Made by a program: the position numbers and the translations under genes
The notes under the pieces: generated by a model
Databases searched by the model: none
Told to the model about the DNA's origin: nothing
What the model saw: the letters and a program-made list of their open reading frames with translations, nothing else
Source of the DNA: JAAYAO01 sp051133435
GTDB lineage: Bacteria; Actinomycetota; Actinomycetes; Propionibacteriales; Propionibacteriaceae
DNA: 64,000 bases
Assembly (NCBI RefSeq): GCF_051133435.1
Contig: NZ_JBPGNY010000002.1
Coordinates: 372,001 to 436,000, forward strand
Direction of reading: 5' to 3'
In this document: piece by piece, positions 7,863 to 16,262 of the stretch
How positions within the stretch are numbered: position 1 is the first letter of the stretch
How the letters are laid out: each line of letters opens with the position of its first letter

Positions 7863-9131
7863 ATGACCACCCCCGACCCCGATCGCGTCACGCTCTACGA
7901 CGCGGAGAACCGGTTGATCGGTTGGATCGACCGCGGTGAGCCCGTCCGGCTGGACGGCACCACCTGGATTCCGGAAGCCGACCCGTTGTTCGCCACGATC
8001 GACGAGGTTGCCCATTTCTGTGCCGAAGCCACCGCTCGACTCGGTGTCCCGCCGGTGAGTGTGCGCGCCCGGCGGGGTGCGACCAAGGCCGAGTACGTGG
8101 ACGGCGAGATTCGGGTGCCACCGCTGGACATCGGGGGTGCCTGGGCGATGCGCGGGCTGGTGGTGATGCACGAACTCGCCCATCACCTCGCCCACACCGC
8201 CGGCGATCCGCCCGGGCACGGTCCGGCCTTCCGCACCCACTTCTACCGGGTGTTGCACGACCTGGGGTTGCCGAGCAACGCCCGGCTGTTGGAACTCGCC
8301 CATGCCGCAGCGACCCGTCCGGCCAAGGACTGGACGGCCACGATCGGCAAACTGCTGGCCAAGGCCGAATCGACCTCGAATGCCGCAGAGGCCGAGACCT
8401 TCGCCGCGGCCGCCCAGGAGCTCGCCACCCGGCATGCGATCGACCTGGCTCTGGCCCGCGAGGCGATCCGGGCCGACGAGACTCCCGAACTGCCCGAGGA
8501 GCAGACCTACCCGCTGGGCAAACCCGGGCAACGGTGGCTGCGGATCGCCGTGGTGCTCTACACCGGCATCGCCCGGGTCAACGAGGTGTCGTGTTTCATC
8601 GCCAGCAACTCCACCGCGGTGTACCCGACCGGTTTTCCCTCCGACATCGCGATGACCAACGCCCTGTTCGAATCCCTGCGGGCCCAGATGGTGCGGGCGG
8701 CGAATGCCTGGATCGCCACCGGCGAATACAAGCAGGAAGTGGTGGTGGAGTACGACCGTTGGGGACGGGAGCGTTACAAGCCGATGCACGCCTCCACCGC
8801 CCGCAAGTCGTTCTACGAGGCCTTCGTGATGCGCGTGCTGACCCGCCTGCGCGAGGGCCACGAACAGGCGGTGCGGGCCTGGGCCGATGAGCACGCCGAG
8901 AACCCGACCGGGGCCGAGCTGGCCCTGTTGAGCAAGCGCGAGAAGGTGGCCGCCGCCCATGAGGCGGCACGGGCCAGACTCAACGTCCGCGGGTCGTGGC
9001 GGGGTGCTTCCACCGGGGTGCAGTCGGAGGTCGGCCGGGCCGCCGGCACCCGGGCCGGTTCCCGGGCCTCGGTGCGCCCCGACAGTGGCCGTAGGTTGCC
9101 CGGCACCCGGACGGCACTGCACAGCCGCTGA
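7863..9131 (+). CDS. DUF2786-type putative metallohydrolase with HELAHH zinc motif
   Basis: This 422-residue protein resembles actinobacterial TIGR04338/DUF2786 proteins. Near residue 100 it has VVMHELAHHLAH, a zinc-protease-type HExxH motif followed by a downstream His (GHGPAFR). A DUF2786-like helical segment follows (WTATIGKLLAKAESTSNAAEAETFAAAAQEL). The C-terminal ~60 residues are low-complexity, Arg/Gly/Ser-rich and probably disordered. The ATG at 7863 was chosen because the 30 residues before it in the open frame look non-coding. It is divergent from pabBC. No substrate is known to me. Confidence 0.78.
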   Translation: MTTPDPDRVTLYDAENRLIGWIDRGEPVRLDGTTWIPEADPLFATIDEVAHFCAEATARLGVPPVSVRARRGATKAEYVDGEIRVPPLDIGGAWAMRGLVVMHELAHHLAHTAGDPPGHGPAFRTHFYRVLHDLGLPSNARLLELAHAAATRPAKDWTATIGKLLAKAESTSNAAEAETFAAAAQELATRHAIDLALAREAIRADETPELPEEQTYPLGKPGQRWLRIAVVLYTGIARVNEVSCFIASNSTAVYPTGFPSDIAMTNALFESLRAQMVRAANAWIATGEYKQEVVVEYDRWGRERYKPMHASTARKSFYEAFVMRVLTRLREGHEQAVRAWADEHAENPTGAELALLSKREKVAAAHEAARARLNVRGSWRGASTGVQSEVGRAAGTRAGSRASVRPDSGRRLPGTRTALHSR

Positions 9132-9175
9132 CCCCGCCGGCAAGCACAATTGGCCCTTTGGAAGGAGGCGCTCCT

Positions 9176-9919
9176 GTGTTCGACTACCCGTCTGTGGTGA
9201 TCATCTTCAACATGCTGATCCTGATCGCGGTGGCGGTGGTGATCGTGGTTGCGGTGCGTCAGGCGCAGAAGCGACGCAAGGAGTGGCAGGCCTTCGCCGC
9301 ATCACGCGGCTGGAGGTACATCCATCTGGACCGGAACTTCTTCCGGGAGTGGCGCCAGGAGCCCTTCGGACGGGGCAGCAGCCGGCGGGCGACCGATATC
9401 GTCGAGGGTACCTATCATGGGGTGCCGTTTCGCGGCTTCACGTACCAATACACGGTGAGTTCGGGTAAGTCGAGCACGACCTATCACCACCGGGTGCTGC
9501 AGATTCCGACCGCCGCGGTGCACCTGCCGATGATGCAGATCCGTTCGGGTCGGCGGCTGGCGCTGACCAAGGACATCCAGTTCGAATCGGACAACTTCAA
9601 CGATGCCTTCGACGTGCGCGGCCTCGACAAGCGCTTCGTGTTCAAGATCGTGCATCCGCAGTTCATGGCCGCCCTGCTCGACGGCGCCCTCGGGCAATAC
9701 CACTACTCGATCGAGAACGGCGTGTTCACCCTGTGGGAACGCCAGCGGCTGAGCCCCTACGAGGTGGACGAGATGGCGGCCCGGCTGACCCACCTGCTGG
9801 CGCTGGTACCTTCCCACGTGTGGGCCGATGCCCGGGTGGCGCCACCGCCGCTCGACCCCGGACGGGGCCCCGGCCCGGCGTCGCCCCACTTCAGCATCGC
9901 CGCACCCCAGCACGGCTGA
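9176..9919 (+). CDS. Membrane-anchored hypothetical protein, paralogue 1
   Basis: I do not recognise a named function for this 247-residue protein. A single N-terminal membrane segment (YPSVVIIFNMLILIAVAVVI) is followed by a basic stop-transfer (RQAQKRRKEW) and a soluble domain of ~200 residues. Landmarks are EPFGRGSSRRATDIVEGTYHGVPF, FESDNFNDAFDVR and HPQFMAALLD. The GTG start at 9176 is seven bases after GGAGG, which beats the TTG at 9158. It is the first of two tandem paralogues. Confidence 0.75.
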   Translation: MFDYPSVVIIFNMLILIAVAVVIVVAVRQAQKRRKEWQAFAASRGWRYIHLDRNFFREWRQEPFGRGSSRRATDIVEGTYHGVPFRGFTYQYTVSSGKSSTTYHHRVLQIPTAAVHLPMMQIRSGRRLALTKDIQFESDNFNDAFDVRGLDKRFVFKIVHPQFMAALLDGALGQYHYSIENGVFTLWERQRLSPYEVDEMAARLTHLLALVPSHVWADARVAPPPLDPGRGPGPASPHFSIAAPQHG

Positions 9920-9935
9920 CCGAACGGAGCCGCCC

Positions 9936-10649
9936 ATGTCCATCGCCGGTGCGATCACCGCAGCCGTCGTCGTCGGTATCGGGGTCCTGTCCGGACTCGC
10001 ACTGATGCCGGAGATCCGCCGACAGCGACGGGAGTGGGCGAAATGGGCCCAAGCCCGCGGCTGGCATCACCTGGCCGAGTCCCGCGGGGTGTTCGGTGGC
10101 CTCAGGGCCCAGCCCTTCGGTCGTGGCCTGGCGCACGCGAGCAACATCATCAGCGGTACCTGGGACGGTCTGCCGTTCACCATGTACCACTACACCCGCC
10201 ACACCGGGGTCGGTAAGTCGAGCCGCACCATCACGGCCACGGTCGCCCAGTTCGCCGGTGACGCCGACTTTCCCACCCTGGTGGTCTACCGCGGCGAGTT
10301 GTTGAACGGCAGCCGGGACATCAACTTCGAATCCGCCGAGTTCAACCGCACCTACGATGTGCGCTGCGCCGACGAACGCTTCGCCTATCAGGTCGTGCAT
10401 CCCCGGTTCATGCACGCCCTGATGAACAGTCCACTGCGCGATGCGAACTTCACCCTGGAACGCGGCGTGGTGACCGTCTGGATGAAAGACCATGTGATGC
10501 GCGAACGGGGGACGCAGCCACCACAGGCCCTGGCCGAACTCGTCCGGCTGATTCCGCGCCATGTCTGGGCCGACCATGGCGGTACCCCGCCCGAGCTCAA
10601 CGATGACGGGCCCACGCCGGCGGTGGTTCCGCCGCTGCCGAAGGTATAG
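9936..10649 (+). CDS. Membrane-anchored hypothetical protein, paralogue 2
   Basis: This 237-residue protein has the same layout as the gene 16 bases upstream: an N-terminal membrane helix (AAVVVGIGVLSGLALM), basic residues, then a soluble domain. Shared landmarks are AQPFGRGL, SNIISGTWDGLPF, NFESAEFNRTYDVR and HPRFMHALMN. The pair arose by tandem duplication followed by marked divergence. A strong bidirectional terminator follows. Function is unknown. Confidence 0.75.
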   Translation: MSIAGAITAAVVVGIGVLSGLALMPEIRRQRREWAKWAQARGWHHLAESRGVFGGLRAQPFGRGLAHASNIISGTWDGLPFTMYHYTRHTGVGKSSRTITATVAQFAGDADFPTLVVYRGELLNGSRDINFESAEFNRTYDVRCADERFAYQVVHPRFMHALMNSPLRDANFTLERGVVTVWMKDHVMRERGTQPPQALAELVRLIPRHVWADHGGTPPELNDDGPTPAVVPPLPKV

Positions 10650-10653
10650 GGCA

Positions 10654-10699
10654 AAGCAAACGGCGCGGATGTCATGGTGTACATCCGCGCCGTTTGCTT
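10654..10699. terminator. Bidirectional intrinsic terminator
   Basis: A perfect 19-bp stem (10654-10672 with 10681-10699) encloses the 8-base loop CATGGTGT. It lies between the convergent genes ending at 10649 and 10734. A-rich and T-rich ends make it usable on both strands. Confidence 0.85.
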
Positions 10700-10733
10700 G
10701 TGGTCGGTTGATCCGGTCGGAGCTCCGCCCGAC

Positions 10734-11366
10734 TCAGGCGGGCGGACCCTGCTGGTAAGGCAGGTTACCCGGTGGCCCCTGACGGGGCGGGCCCTGGTTG
10801 TGGGGCGGGCTACCGGGTGGCCCCTGGTTGTAGGGCCCCGGAGTCACCGGAGCACTCTTCTCCCGGCTGCGTCCCACCAACCACAGGATCAATCCCAGGA
10901 GGGTGAGCAAGCCGAGGAAGATGCCTCCCACGATCAGGAACGGGGCGGCGATCATCCACCCGATTCCGCCGGTGGCCTTGTCGGCCTCGACCAGCCGGAT
11001 CGTGCCGGAATTCGCGTCGCATTCGACCTGGTATTGACCGGCCTTGTCGGCGGTGAACTCGGCGATGCGATGCACCTGGCGACCATCGACGGTGAAGGTC
11101 ATCGAGCCATTCGGACGTCGGATTTCGATGTCGTCGCCCTCGGGCCCCCGTGCCACGCACTCGGAGAACGAGGGGGAATCGGCGAAGACGTACCAGGTGG
11201 CGTCCGATGGACTCTGGGTGCTCACCTCCCCCATCCCCGAGGGGCTGTCGCGGACGGTGCTGGTGACGGCGCTCAGCGCGTACACCAGGCCACCGATACC
11301 CAACGCCAGTGCGACGATGGTCGCGATCAGCCCCCCGAAGAAGAGGATCTTCCCGAATTTACGCAT
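10734..11366 (-). CDS. Membrane protein with extracytoplasmic domain and Pro/Gly/Gln-rich tail
   Basis: This 210-residue protein has two membrane segments (ILFFGGLIATIVALALGIGGLVYAL near the N-terminus and MIAAPFLIVGGIFLGLLTLLGLILWLV at ~140-166). Between them is a ~100-residue domain with two cysteines (SECVARG, VECDAN) that probably lies outside the membrane. The C-terminal ~35 residues are repeats of the type Q-G-P-P (YNQGPPGSPPHNQGPP), likely disordered in the cytoplasm. No family is assigned. It lies 12 bases downstream of the lipoprotein gene in the same direction, suggesting co-transcription of two envelope proteins. Confidence 0.7.
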   Translation of the reverse strand: MRKFGKILFFGGLIATIVALALGIGGLVYALSAVTSTVRDSPSGMGEVSTQSPSDATWYVFADSPSFSECVARGPEGDDIEIRRPNGSMTFTVDGRQVHRIAEFTADKAGQYQVECDANSGTIRLVEADKATGGIGWMIAAPFLIVGGIFLGLLTLLGLILWLVGRSREKSAPVTPGPYNQGPPGSPPHNQGPPRQGPPGNLPYQQGPPA

Positions 11367-11378
11367 GGTCCAGATTTA

Positions 11379-12173
11379 TCACTTGACGATGCGCTCGTTC
11401 ACCTTGGGCAGGGTGCGGAACATCGGATGGAGCTGGCCGACTTCGCCGCCCTCTTCGTAGTCCCAGTTGTTGTCCTGAGCGTTGACCTCCATCACGACCC
11501 AGCCGACCCGGTTCTCGCGATGGGTCACGCCGACCATGGTGAAGCCCTCATCGGGTCGAGTCCAGTCGCTGAACTCGGCCTCGCCCTCGGACACCTCAAC
11601 CTCGTTCTGCTGGTTCGGGACACCCTCGGCATCGGCGGTGCAGTCACGGCTCCAGCCGCGGATTTCCTCGTAGGCCTTCTCGGCAGATTCCTCGTCCGAG
11701 AAGTTCATCACCACAGCGCGGGCACGGTCGGTCGCCGCATCACCGGTTTTCAGCGTGAAGGCCCCGGCCTTGGCATCGTCGTCGTTCTCGACGAGCTCGG
11801 TGAAGTCCTTCTGCTGACAGGTGTCGGTCTCCTTCATCGGGTCGTATTCACCACCCTGCTTGACCTCCCAGTCGCCGGGCTTCTGCCATTCCATGTCCTC
11901 GGCGGTGGGCAGGGCGTCGTTGGTGAAGTCGCCGGCGGGCTGGCCGCCGTCGGAGTCATCGGCCGGCTCACTCTCCGGAGCGTCGCTCTGCGGAGCGTCC
12001 GACTCGGGAGCGTCGGTTGCCGGGGTCTGCGCCGGCTGCTCGGTCTCCTGGTTCGTTGACGTCGTGGTGTCTTCCGGAGTACCGGAAATGTCATCACCGG
12101 CCCCCGCACACCCGGCGAGTGCCAGGGATCCGACGGCCAGAGCGGTTGCGAAATAGTGCTTCTTCATTTTCAT
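11379..12173 (-). CDS. Secreted lipoprotein, PknH extracellular-domain-like
   Basis: This 264-residue protein starts with a lipoprotein signal (MKMKKHYFATALAVGSLALAGC), with the lipobox LAGC giving the lipidated cysteine at position ~22. A ~60-residue acidic, Ser/Thr/Pro/Gln-rich spacer follows. The globular C-terminal domain (ALPTAEDMEWQKPGDWEV ... GWSRDC ... VGVTHRENRVGWVVMEV) resembles the extracellular PknH-like sensor domains of actinobacteria by eye. A GGAG site precedes the ATG at 12173. Ligand unknown. Confidence 0.75.
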   Translation of the reverse strand: MKMKKHYFATALAVGSLALAGCAGAGDDISGTPEDTTTSTNQETEQPAQTPATDAPESDAPQSDAPESEPADDSDGGQPAGDFTNDALPTAEDMEWQKPGDWEVKQGGEYDPMKETDTCQQKDFTELVENDDDAKAGAFTLKTGDAATDRARAVVMNFSDEESAEKAYEEIRGWSRDCTADAEGVPNQQNEVEVSEGEAEFSDWTRPDEGFTMVGVTHRENRVGWVVMEVNAQDNNWDYEEGGEVGQLHPMFRTLPKVNERIVK

Positions 12174-12235
12174 TTACTCCTTCAATCACTCGCGTGCTTT
12201 GGAGATCAGCCATAAACCCTACGCATACCCGAGGG

Positions 12236-13267
12236 TCACATTTCAACATGCCTTGCCCAAAGATTGATGTCCGAGTCCACGGCATGCCCATCAATACGGG
12301 CCAAATCGGCATCCGAAAAAGTCAGATTCTCCAGCGCGGCCAGGTTCTCGTCGAGCTGAGCGACACTCGATGCCCCGATCACCGTCGAGGTCATCCGCTC
12401 GTCGCGCAGCACCCAGGCCAGCGCCATCTGAGCCAGGGATTGGCCCCGTTCGGCGGCGATCTCGTTCAATGCCCGTACCCGTTCCAGTACCTCGTCGCGA
12501 AGATGGCTCTGCCGCAGCGAGCCGCCCCGGGCACCCCGGGAATCGGACGGTACCCCGTCCAGGTATCGGCTGGTTAATACCCCTTGGGCCAAGGCGGTGA
12601 ATGCAATCATGCCCATTCCGCAATCGTCAACGGCTTCGAATAAACCGTTCTCGACCCAGCGATTCAGCATGTTGTACGAGGGCTGGTGAATCAGCAGTGG
12701 GGTACCCATTTCGCGAGCAATCCGGGCGGCTTCCCGGGTGCGATCGGCCGAATAGGACGAAATACCCACATACAGTGCTCGTCCCGAGCGCACCGCATGG
12801 TCGAGAGCGGCCATCGTCTCCTCGAGCGGGGTGTGCGGGTCGAACCGGTGCGAATAGAAAATGTCGACATAATCCAGTCCCATCCGCTTCAGGGACTGAT
12901 CGAGCGAAGCAAGTACGTACTTGCGCGACCCGCCGCCCTGACCGTACGGCCCGGGCCACATGTCGTAACCGGCCTTGGTGGAGATGATCAACTCATCGCG
13001 GTACGGGGCCAGGTCGGTGGCCAGCAGGTGACCGAAGTTCAGTTCGGCCTGCCCGTACGGCGGCCCGTAGTTGTTGGCCAGGTCGAAGTGGGTGATCCCG
13101 GCGTCGAAGGCCCGGCGGACGATCGCGCGCTGGGTTTCCATCGGCTTGTCATCGCCGAAGTTCTGCCACAAACCCAGGGAGATCACGGGCAATTGCAACC
13201 CGCTGCGGCCGCAGTAGCGGTACTGCATGCCGGCGTCGTAACGGTTCTCGGCGGCTACGTAGCTCAT
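12236..13267 (-). CDS. Aldo/keto reductase (YghZ / L-glyceraldehyde-3-phosphate reductase type)
   Basis: This 343-residue NADPH-dependent reductase matches the YghZ subgroup, which reduces L-glyceraldehyde 3-phosphate and methylglyoxal. The N-terminus MSYVAAENRYDAGMQYRYCGRSGLQLP aligns with that of YghZ. Catalytic residues are visible as FDLANNYG (Asp, Tyr), STKAGYDMWPGPYG (Lys) and FYSHRFD (His). The cofactor loop is TSTVIGASSVAQL. The start at 13267 was chosen from the family N-terminus; in-frame ATGs at 13276 and 13279 sit nearer the GGGGAGG site and cannot be excluded. Confidence 0.92.
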   Translation of the reverse strand: MSYVAAENRYDAGMQYRYCGRSGLQLPVISLGLWQNFGDDKPMETQRAIVRRAFDAGITHFDLANNYGPPYGQAELNFGHLLATDLAPYRDELIISTKAGYDMWPGPYGQGGGSRKYVLASLDQSLKRMGLDYVDIFYSHRFDPHTPLEETMAALDHAVRSGRALYVGISSYSADRTREAARIAREMGTPLLIHQPSYNMLNRWVENGLFEAVDDCGMGMIAFTALAQGVLTSRYLDGVPSDSRGARGGSLRQSHLRDEVLERVRALNEIAAERGQSLAQMALAWVLRDERMTSTVIGASSVAQLDENLAALENLTFSDADLARIDGHAVDSDINLWARHVEM

Positions 13268-13310
13268 GGGCCCCATCATGCCTCCCCGCGGGTACACGCC
13301 CGGGGCCGGT

Positions 13311-13392
13311 GGGTACCAAAACCGGCAACTCACCCCGCGGATTCGGCCGTCATCGAGGTTTCCGAGGGGGTGAGTTGGAGGTTTTGGTACCC
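13311..13392. repeat. 82-bp near-perfect palindromic element, intergenic
   Basis: A 26-base left arm (13311-13336, GGGTACCAAAACC then CAACTCACCCC) pairs with a 26-base right arm (13367-13392), with only two mismatches and a 30-base centre. It fills much of the gap between the aldo/keto reductase start and the threonine aldolase stop. A nearby direct repeat of GGGGATGTGGGTG follows. It has no U-tract, so it is not an obvious terminator. No second copy was seen in the window. Confidence 0.75.
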
Positions 13393-13435
13393 GGGGATGT
13401 GGGTGCACGGGGGATGTGGGTGTTTCGGTACCGCT

Positions 13436-14503
13436 CTACTGCGTGCAGGCTGCGCGCACCAACCGGGCCAGCTCGTCCACATCGGCCTCGGTGGTGTCGA
13501 AGGAACACATCCAGCGCACCTCACCGGCGTCGAGATCCCAGTCGTAGAAGAAGAATCGTTCCCGCACCCGATCGGCCACCCCCTGCGGCAAACGGGCGAA
13601 GACCGCATTGGCCTGGGTCGGGTAGGCGAAGGACACCCCGGGGATGTCCTCGACCGCCGCGCGCAGTCGCTGCGCCATCGCATTGGCGTGTTCGGCGTTG
13701 CGGCGCCACAGATCGGCCTCATACATCGCGATCAACTGCGCCGAGAGGAACCGCATCTTGGAGGCCAACTGCATGTTGATCTTGCGCAGGAAGATCAGCC
13801 CGTCGGCGACCTCGGGGGTCAGGGTGACGATCGCCTCGGCCCCCATCGCGCCGTTCTTGGTCGCACCCAGGCTGATGATGTCGACGCCGGCGTCGGTGGT
13901 GAAGGCGCGCAGCGGCAGGTCGAGAGCGACCGCGGCATTGGCCAGCCGCGATCCGTCGACGTGCAGCACCATGCCGAGTTCGTGGGTGGTCTCGGCCAGG
14001 GCGGCGATCTCGTCGGGGGTGTACAGGGTGCCGACCTCGGTCGATTGGGCGATCGACACCGCGGCCGGTTGGGCCCGATGTTCATCGCCGCGTCCGGCGG
14101 ATCGGGAGCGCACCAGTTCGGGGGTGAGCTTGCCGTCGGGGGTCGGTACGGCGAGCAGTTTCATCCCGCCGACCCGTTCGGGGGCGACGTTCTCGTCGTT
14201 GTTGATGTGGGCGCCCTCGGCGCAGATCACCGCGCCCCAGCGCGGCAGTACCGCCTGCAGCGCGGTGACATTGGCGCCGGTGCCGTTGAACACCGGCCAG
14301 GCAACGGCCCCGTCCCCGAAGTGTCGGCCGATCACGTCCTGCAACCGGTGGGTGTACCAGTCGGCGCCGTAGGACGACTGGTGCCCGCCATTGGCGGCGA
14401 CGATCGCGTCCAGCACCTCGGGATGCACCCCGGAGTAGTTGTCGGAGGCGAAGCCGCGCCGGTGGGGGTCATGTGGAGGTACGTCGTGCACGACACCATT
14501 CAA
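13436..14503 (-). CDS. Low-specificity L-threonine aldolase / beta-eliminating lyase family
   Basis: This 355-residue PLP enzyme of fold type I cleaves L-threonine/L-allo-threonine to glycine and acetaldehyde. Evidence is FASDNYSGVHPEVLDAI at the N-terminus, FNGTGANVTAL for phosphate binding, VLHVDGSRLANA with the PLP-binding aspartate, and LGATKNGAMGAEA with the Schiff-base lysine. Length fits the family. An ATG at 14503 starts the conserved N-terminus. It is divergent from the endonuclease IV gene across 75 bases. Confidence 0.9.
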   Translation of the reverse strand: MNGVVHDVPPHDPHRRGFASDNYSGVHPEVLDAIVAANGGHQSSYGADWYTHRLQDVIGRHFGDGAVAWPVFNGTGANVTALQAVLPRWGAVICAEGAHINNDENVAPERVGGMKLLAVPTPDGKLTPELVRSRSAGRGDEHRAQPAAVSIAQSTEVGTLYTPDEIAALAETTHELGMVLHVDGSRLANAAVALDLPLRAFTTDAGVDIISLGATKNGAMGAEAIVTLTPEVADGLIFLRKINMQLASKMRFLSAQLIAMYEADLWRRNAEHANAMAQRLRAAVEDIPGVSFAYPTQANAVFARLPQGVADRVRERFFFYDWDLDAGEVRWMCSFDTTEADVDELARLVRAACTQ

Positions 14504-14578
14504 TCAGTCCGCCCGGTGGGCACGATAATGGCGTACCGAGCCCGGTTTTCGTCCGCGCGGCGGGCTACAGTCGGGGCC

Positions 14579-15376
14579 ATGAGCGTTGCGATGGGAGCCC
14601 ACGTCGACCAACTCGACCCGATCGGCGAGGCCCTGGCCCGCGGGGCGAACCTGGTGCAGATCTTTCTCGGTGACCCGCAGGGGTGGAAGGGACCGAAGGT
14701 CGAGTACCCCGGTGGGGCCGCTGCCCTGCGCGCGGCCGCCGAGGAGGCCGGGGTGCAGATCTATGTGCACGCCCCCTATGTGCTGAACGTGGCCAGCCCG
14801 AACAACCGGATCCGGATTCCGAGCCGCAAACTGCTGCAACAGCACGTCCATGCGGCCACCGAGATCGGTGCGGCCGGGGTGATCGTGCACGGCGGGCACG
14901 TTACCGCCAAGGACGACCCCGCGCTGGGCTTCGACAACTGGCGCAAGTGCATCGATGGGCTGGACATGACCACCCCGGTGCTGATCGAGAACACCGCCGG
15001 CGGTGCCAACGCGATGGCCCGTCGACTCGACCGGATCGCCCAACTGTGGGACGCGATCGGGGAGGCCGAGGGCGGGGACACCGTCGGGCTGTGCCTGGAC
15101 ACCTGCCACGCCCACGCCGGGGGTGAGGAACTCGTCGGCCTGGTTGACCGGATCAAGGCGATCACCGGACGGATCGACCTGGTGCACGTCAACGATTCCC
15201 GCGATGCCTTCGATTCCGGTGCCGACCGGCACGCCACCATCGGTCAGGGACACGTCGACCCGGCCGGGTTGGCCGAGGTGGTGCGGCTGGCGGGCGCCCC
15301 ACTGTGCTTGGAGACGCCCGGGCCGGCCACCAGCCACGTCGACGAACTCGCCCAACTGCGCGAGTGGGTTTCCTGA
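14579..15376 (+). CDS. nfo: Endonuclease IV (deoxyribonuclease IV)
   Basis: This 265-residue AP endonuclease repairs abasic sites and 3'-blocked ends by base excision. The TIM-barrel with three zinc ions is supported by GAHVDQLDPI, VHAPYVLNVASPN, GVIVHGGHV, IENTAGG, LCLDTCHAHAGG, LVHVNDSRDAFDSGADRHATIGQGHV and LETPG, which together supply the metal-binding His/Asp/Glu set. The ATG at 14579 begins right before the conserved strand. A much longer open frame upstream is antisense to threonine aldolase and is spurious. Confidence 0.95.
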   Translation: MSVAMGAHVDQLDPIGEALARGANLVQIFLGDPQGWKGPKVEYPGGAAALRAAAEEAGVQIYVHAPYVLNVASPNNRIRIPSRKLLQQHVHAATEIGAAGVIVHGGHVTAKDDPALGFDNWRKCIDGLDMTTPVLIENTAGGANAMARRLDRIAQLWDAIGEAEGGDTVGLCLDTCHAHAGGEELVGLVDRIKAITGRIDLVHVNDSRDAFDSGADRHATIGQGHVDPAGLAEVVRLAGAPLCLETPGPATSHVDELAQLREWVS

Positions 15377-15407
15377 CGCGAGGGTTCCTGACCGAACCGA
15401 CCGCGCC

Positions 15408-16262
15408 TCAGCGCGAGGAGGTGTTCTGGAACCGCGCCACGCACAGCGGCACGAAGATCACCAGCATCACCACCGACCCCACCAGCACGGTGACGATCGA
15501 ATGTTGCAGCGGCAGGGTGTCGGGGGTGGGGGCGCTGCCGATGTTGCCGAACAGGGTGCGGGCGGCATGCACCAGGGCCGAGACCGGGTTCCAGTTGGCC
15601 ACCACCTCGAGCACCTTCGGCATGTTCTGCGGCTGGACGAAGGCATTGGAGATGAAGGTCAACGGGAACAGCACCATGAAGGCCGCGTTGTTGATCGTCT
15701 CGGGGGTGCGCACCATCATTCCGAGCAGCGACATCACCCAACTGAAGGCATAGCTGAACATCAGCAGCAGTCCGACCCCGGCCAGCAGCGAGGGCACTCC
15801 GTTGTGGAAGCGCCAACCGACCAGGAAACCGGTCAGCATCATGATCACCATCGAGATGGAGTTCAACACCAGGTCGGCGTTGGTACGTCCGATCAGCACT
15901 CCGGCCGGTGACATCGGCAGGGTGCGGAAGCGGTCGATGATGCCTTCCTTCAGGTCCTGGGCCATTGCCGAGCCGGAGAAGGTCGATCCGAAAACCACGG
16001 TCTGGCCGAAGATGCCGGCCATCATGTAATCGGTGTAGTCGGTTCCGGCGACGTGGATCGATCCGCCGTACACCTGGCTGAACAGCAGGACGAACATGAT
16101 CGGCTGCAGCACCGCGAACAGGATCATGTCGGGCGAACGGCGCAGCCGTTGCAGGTTGCGCCAGGTGATCGTCCAGCCATCGGCAAGAGCCCCGCGCAGC
16201 CCGCCGTTGAAGGCGGGAGTCAGTGGCCCCGCCGTCGTCGCGGTGCTGATCGTGGTGGTCAT
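15408..16262 (-). CDS. ABC-2 type transporter permease (DrrB-like)
   Basis: This 284-residue permease has six predicted membrane segments and the ABC-2 family features of DrrB-type drug or lipid exporters: ITWRNLQRLRRSPDMILFAVLQPIMFVLLFSQVYGG, a central IDRFRTLPMSPAGVLIGRT, and NAFVQPQNMP before the last helices. Its ATG overlaps the stop of the ATPase gene (ATGA), so the two are translationally coupled. The exported substrate is not identifiable; daunorubicin resistance is only the family name. Confidence 0.92.
   Translation of the reverse strand: MTTTISTATTAGPLTPAFNGGLRGALADGWTITWRNLQRLRRSPDMILFAVLQPIMFVLLFSQVYGGSIHVAGTDYTDYMMAGIFGQTVVFGSTFSGSAMAQDLKEGIIDRFRTLPMSPAGVLIGRTNADLVLNSISMVIMMLTGFLVGWRFHNGVPSLLAGVGLLLMFSYAFSWVMSLLGMMVRTPETINNAAFMVLFPLTFISNAFVQPQNMPKVLEVVANWNPVSALVHAARTLFGNIGSAPTPDTLPLQHSIVTVLVGSVVMLVIFVPLCVARFQNTSSR

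Noticed and set aside
13190..13215. Apparent further copy of the 61-bp element (TTGCAACCCGCTGC) inside the aldo/keto reductase gene
   Set aside because: The bases encode the family-conserved GRSGLQLP segment and lack the second arm, so the similarity is coincidental.
12686..14578. Very long open frame (part of an 896-codon frame) upstream of nfo on the plus strand
   Set aside because: It is antisense to the aldo/keto reductase and threonine aldolase genes and has no coherent protein features. High GC makes such shadow frames common; only the part from 14579 is endonuclease IV.
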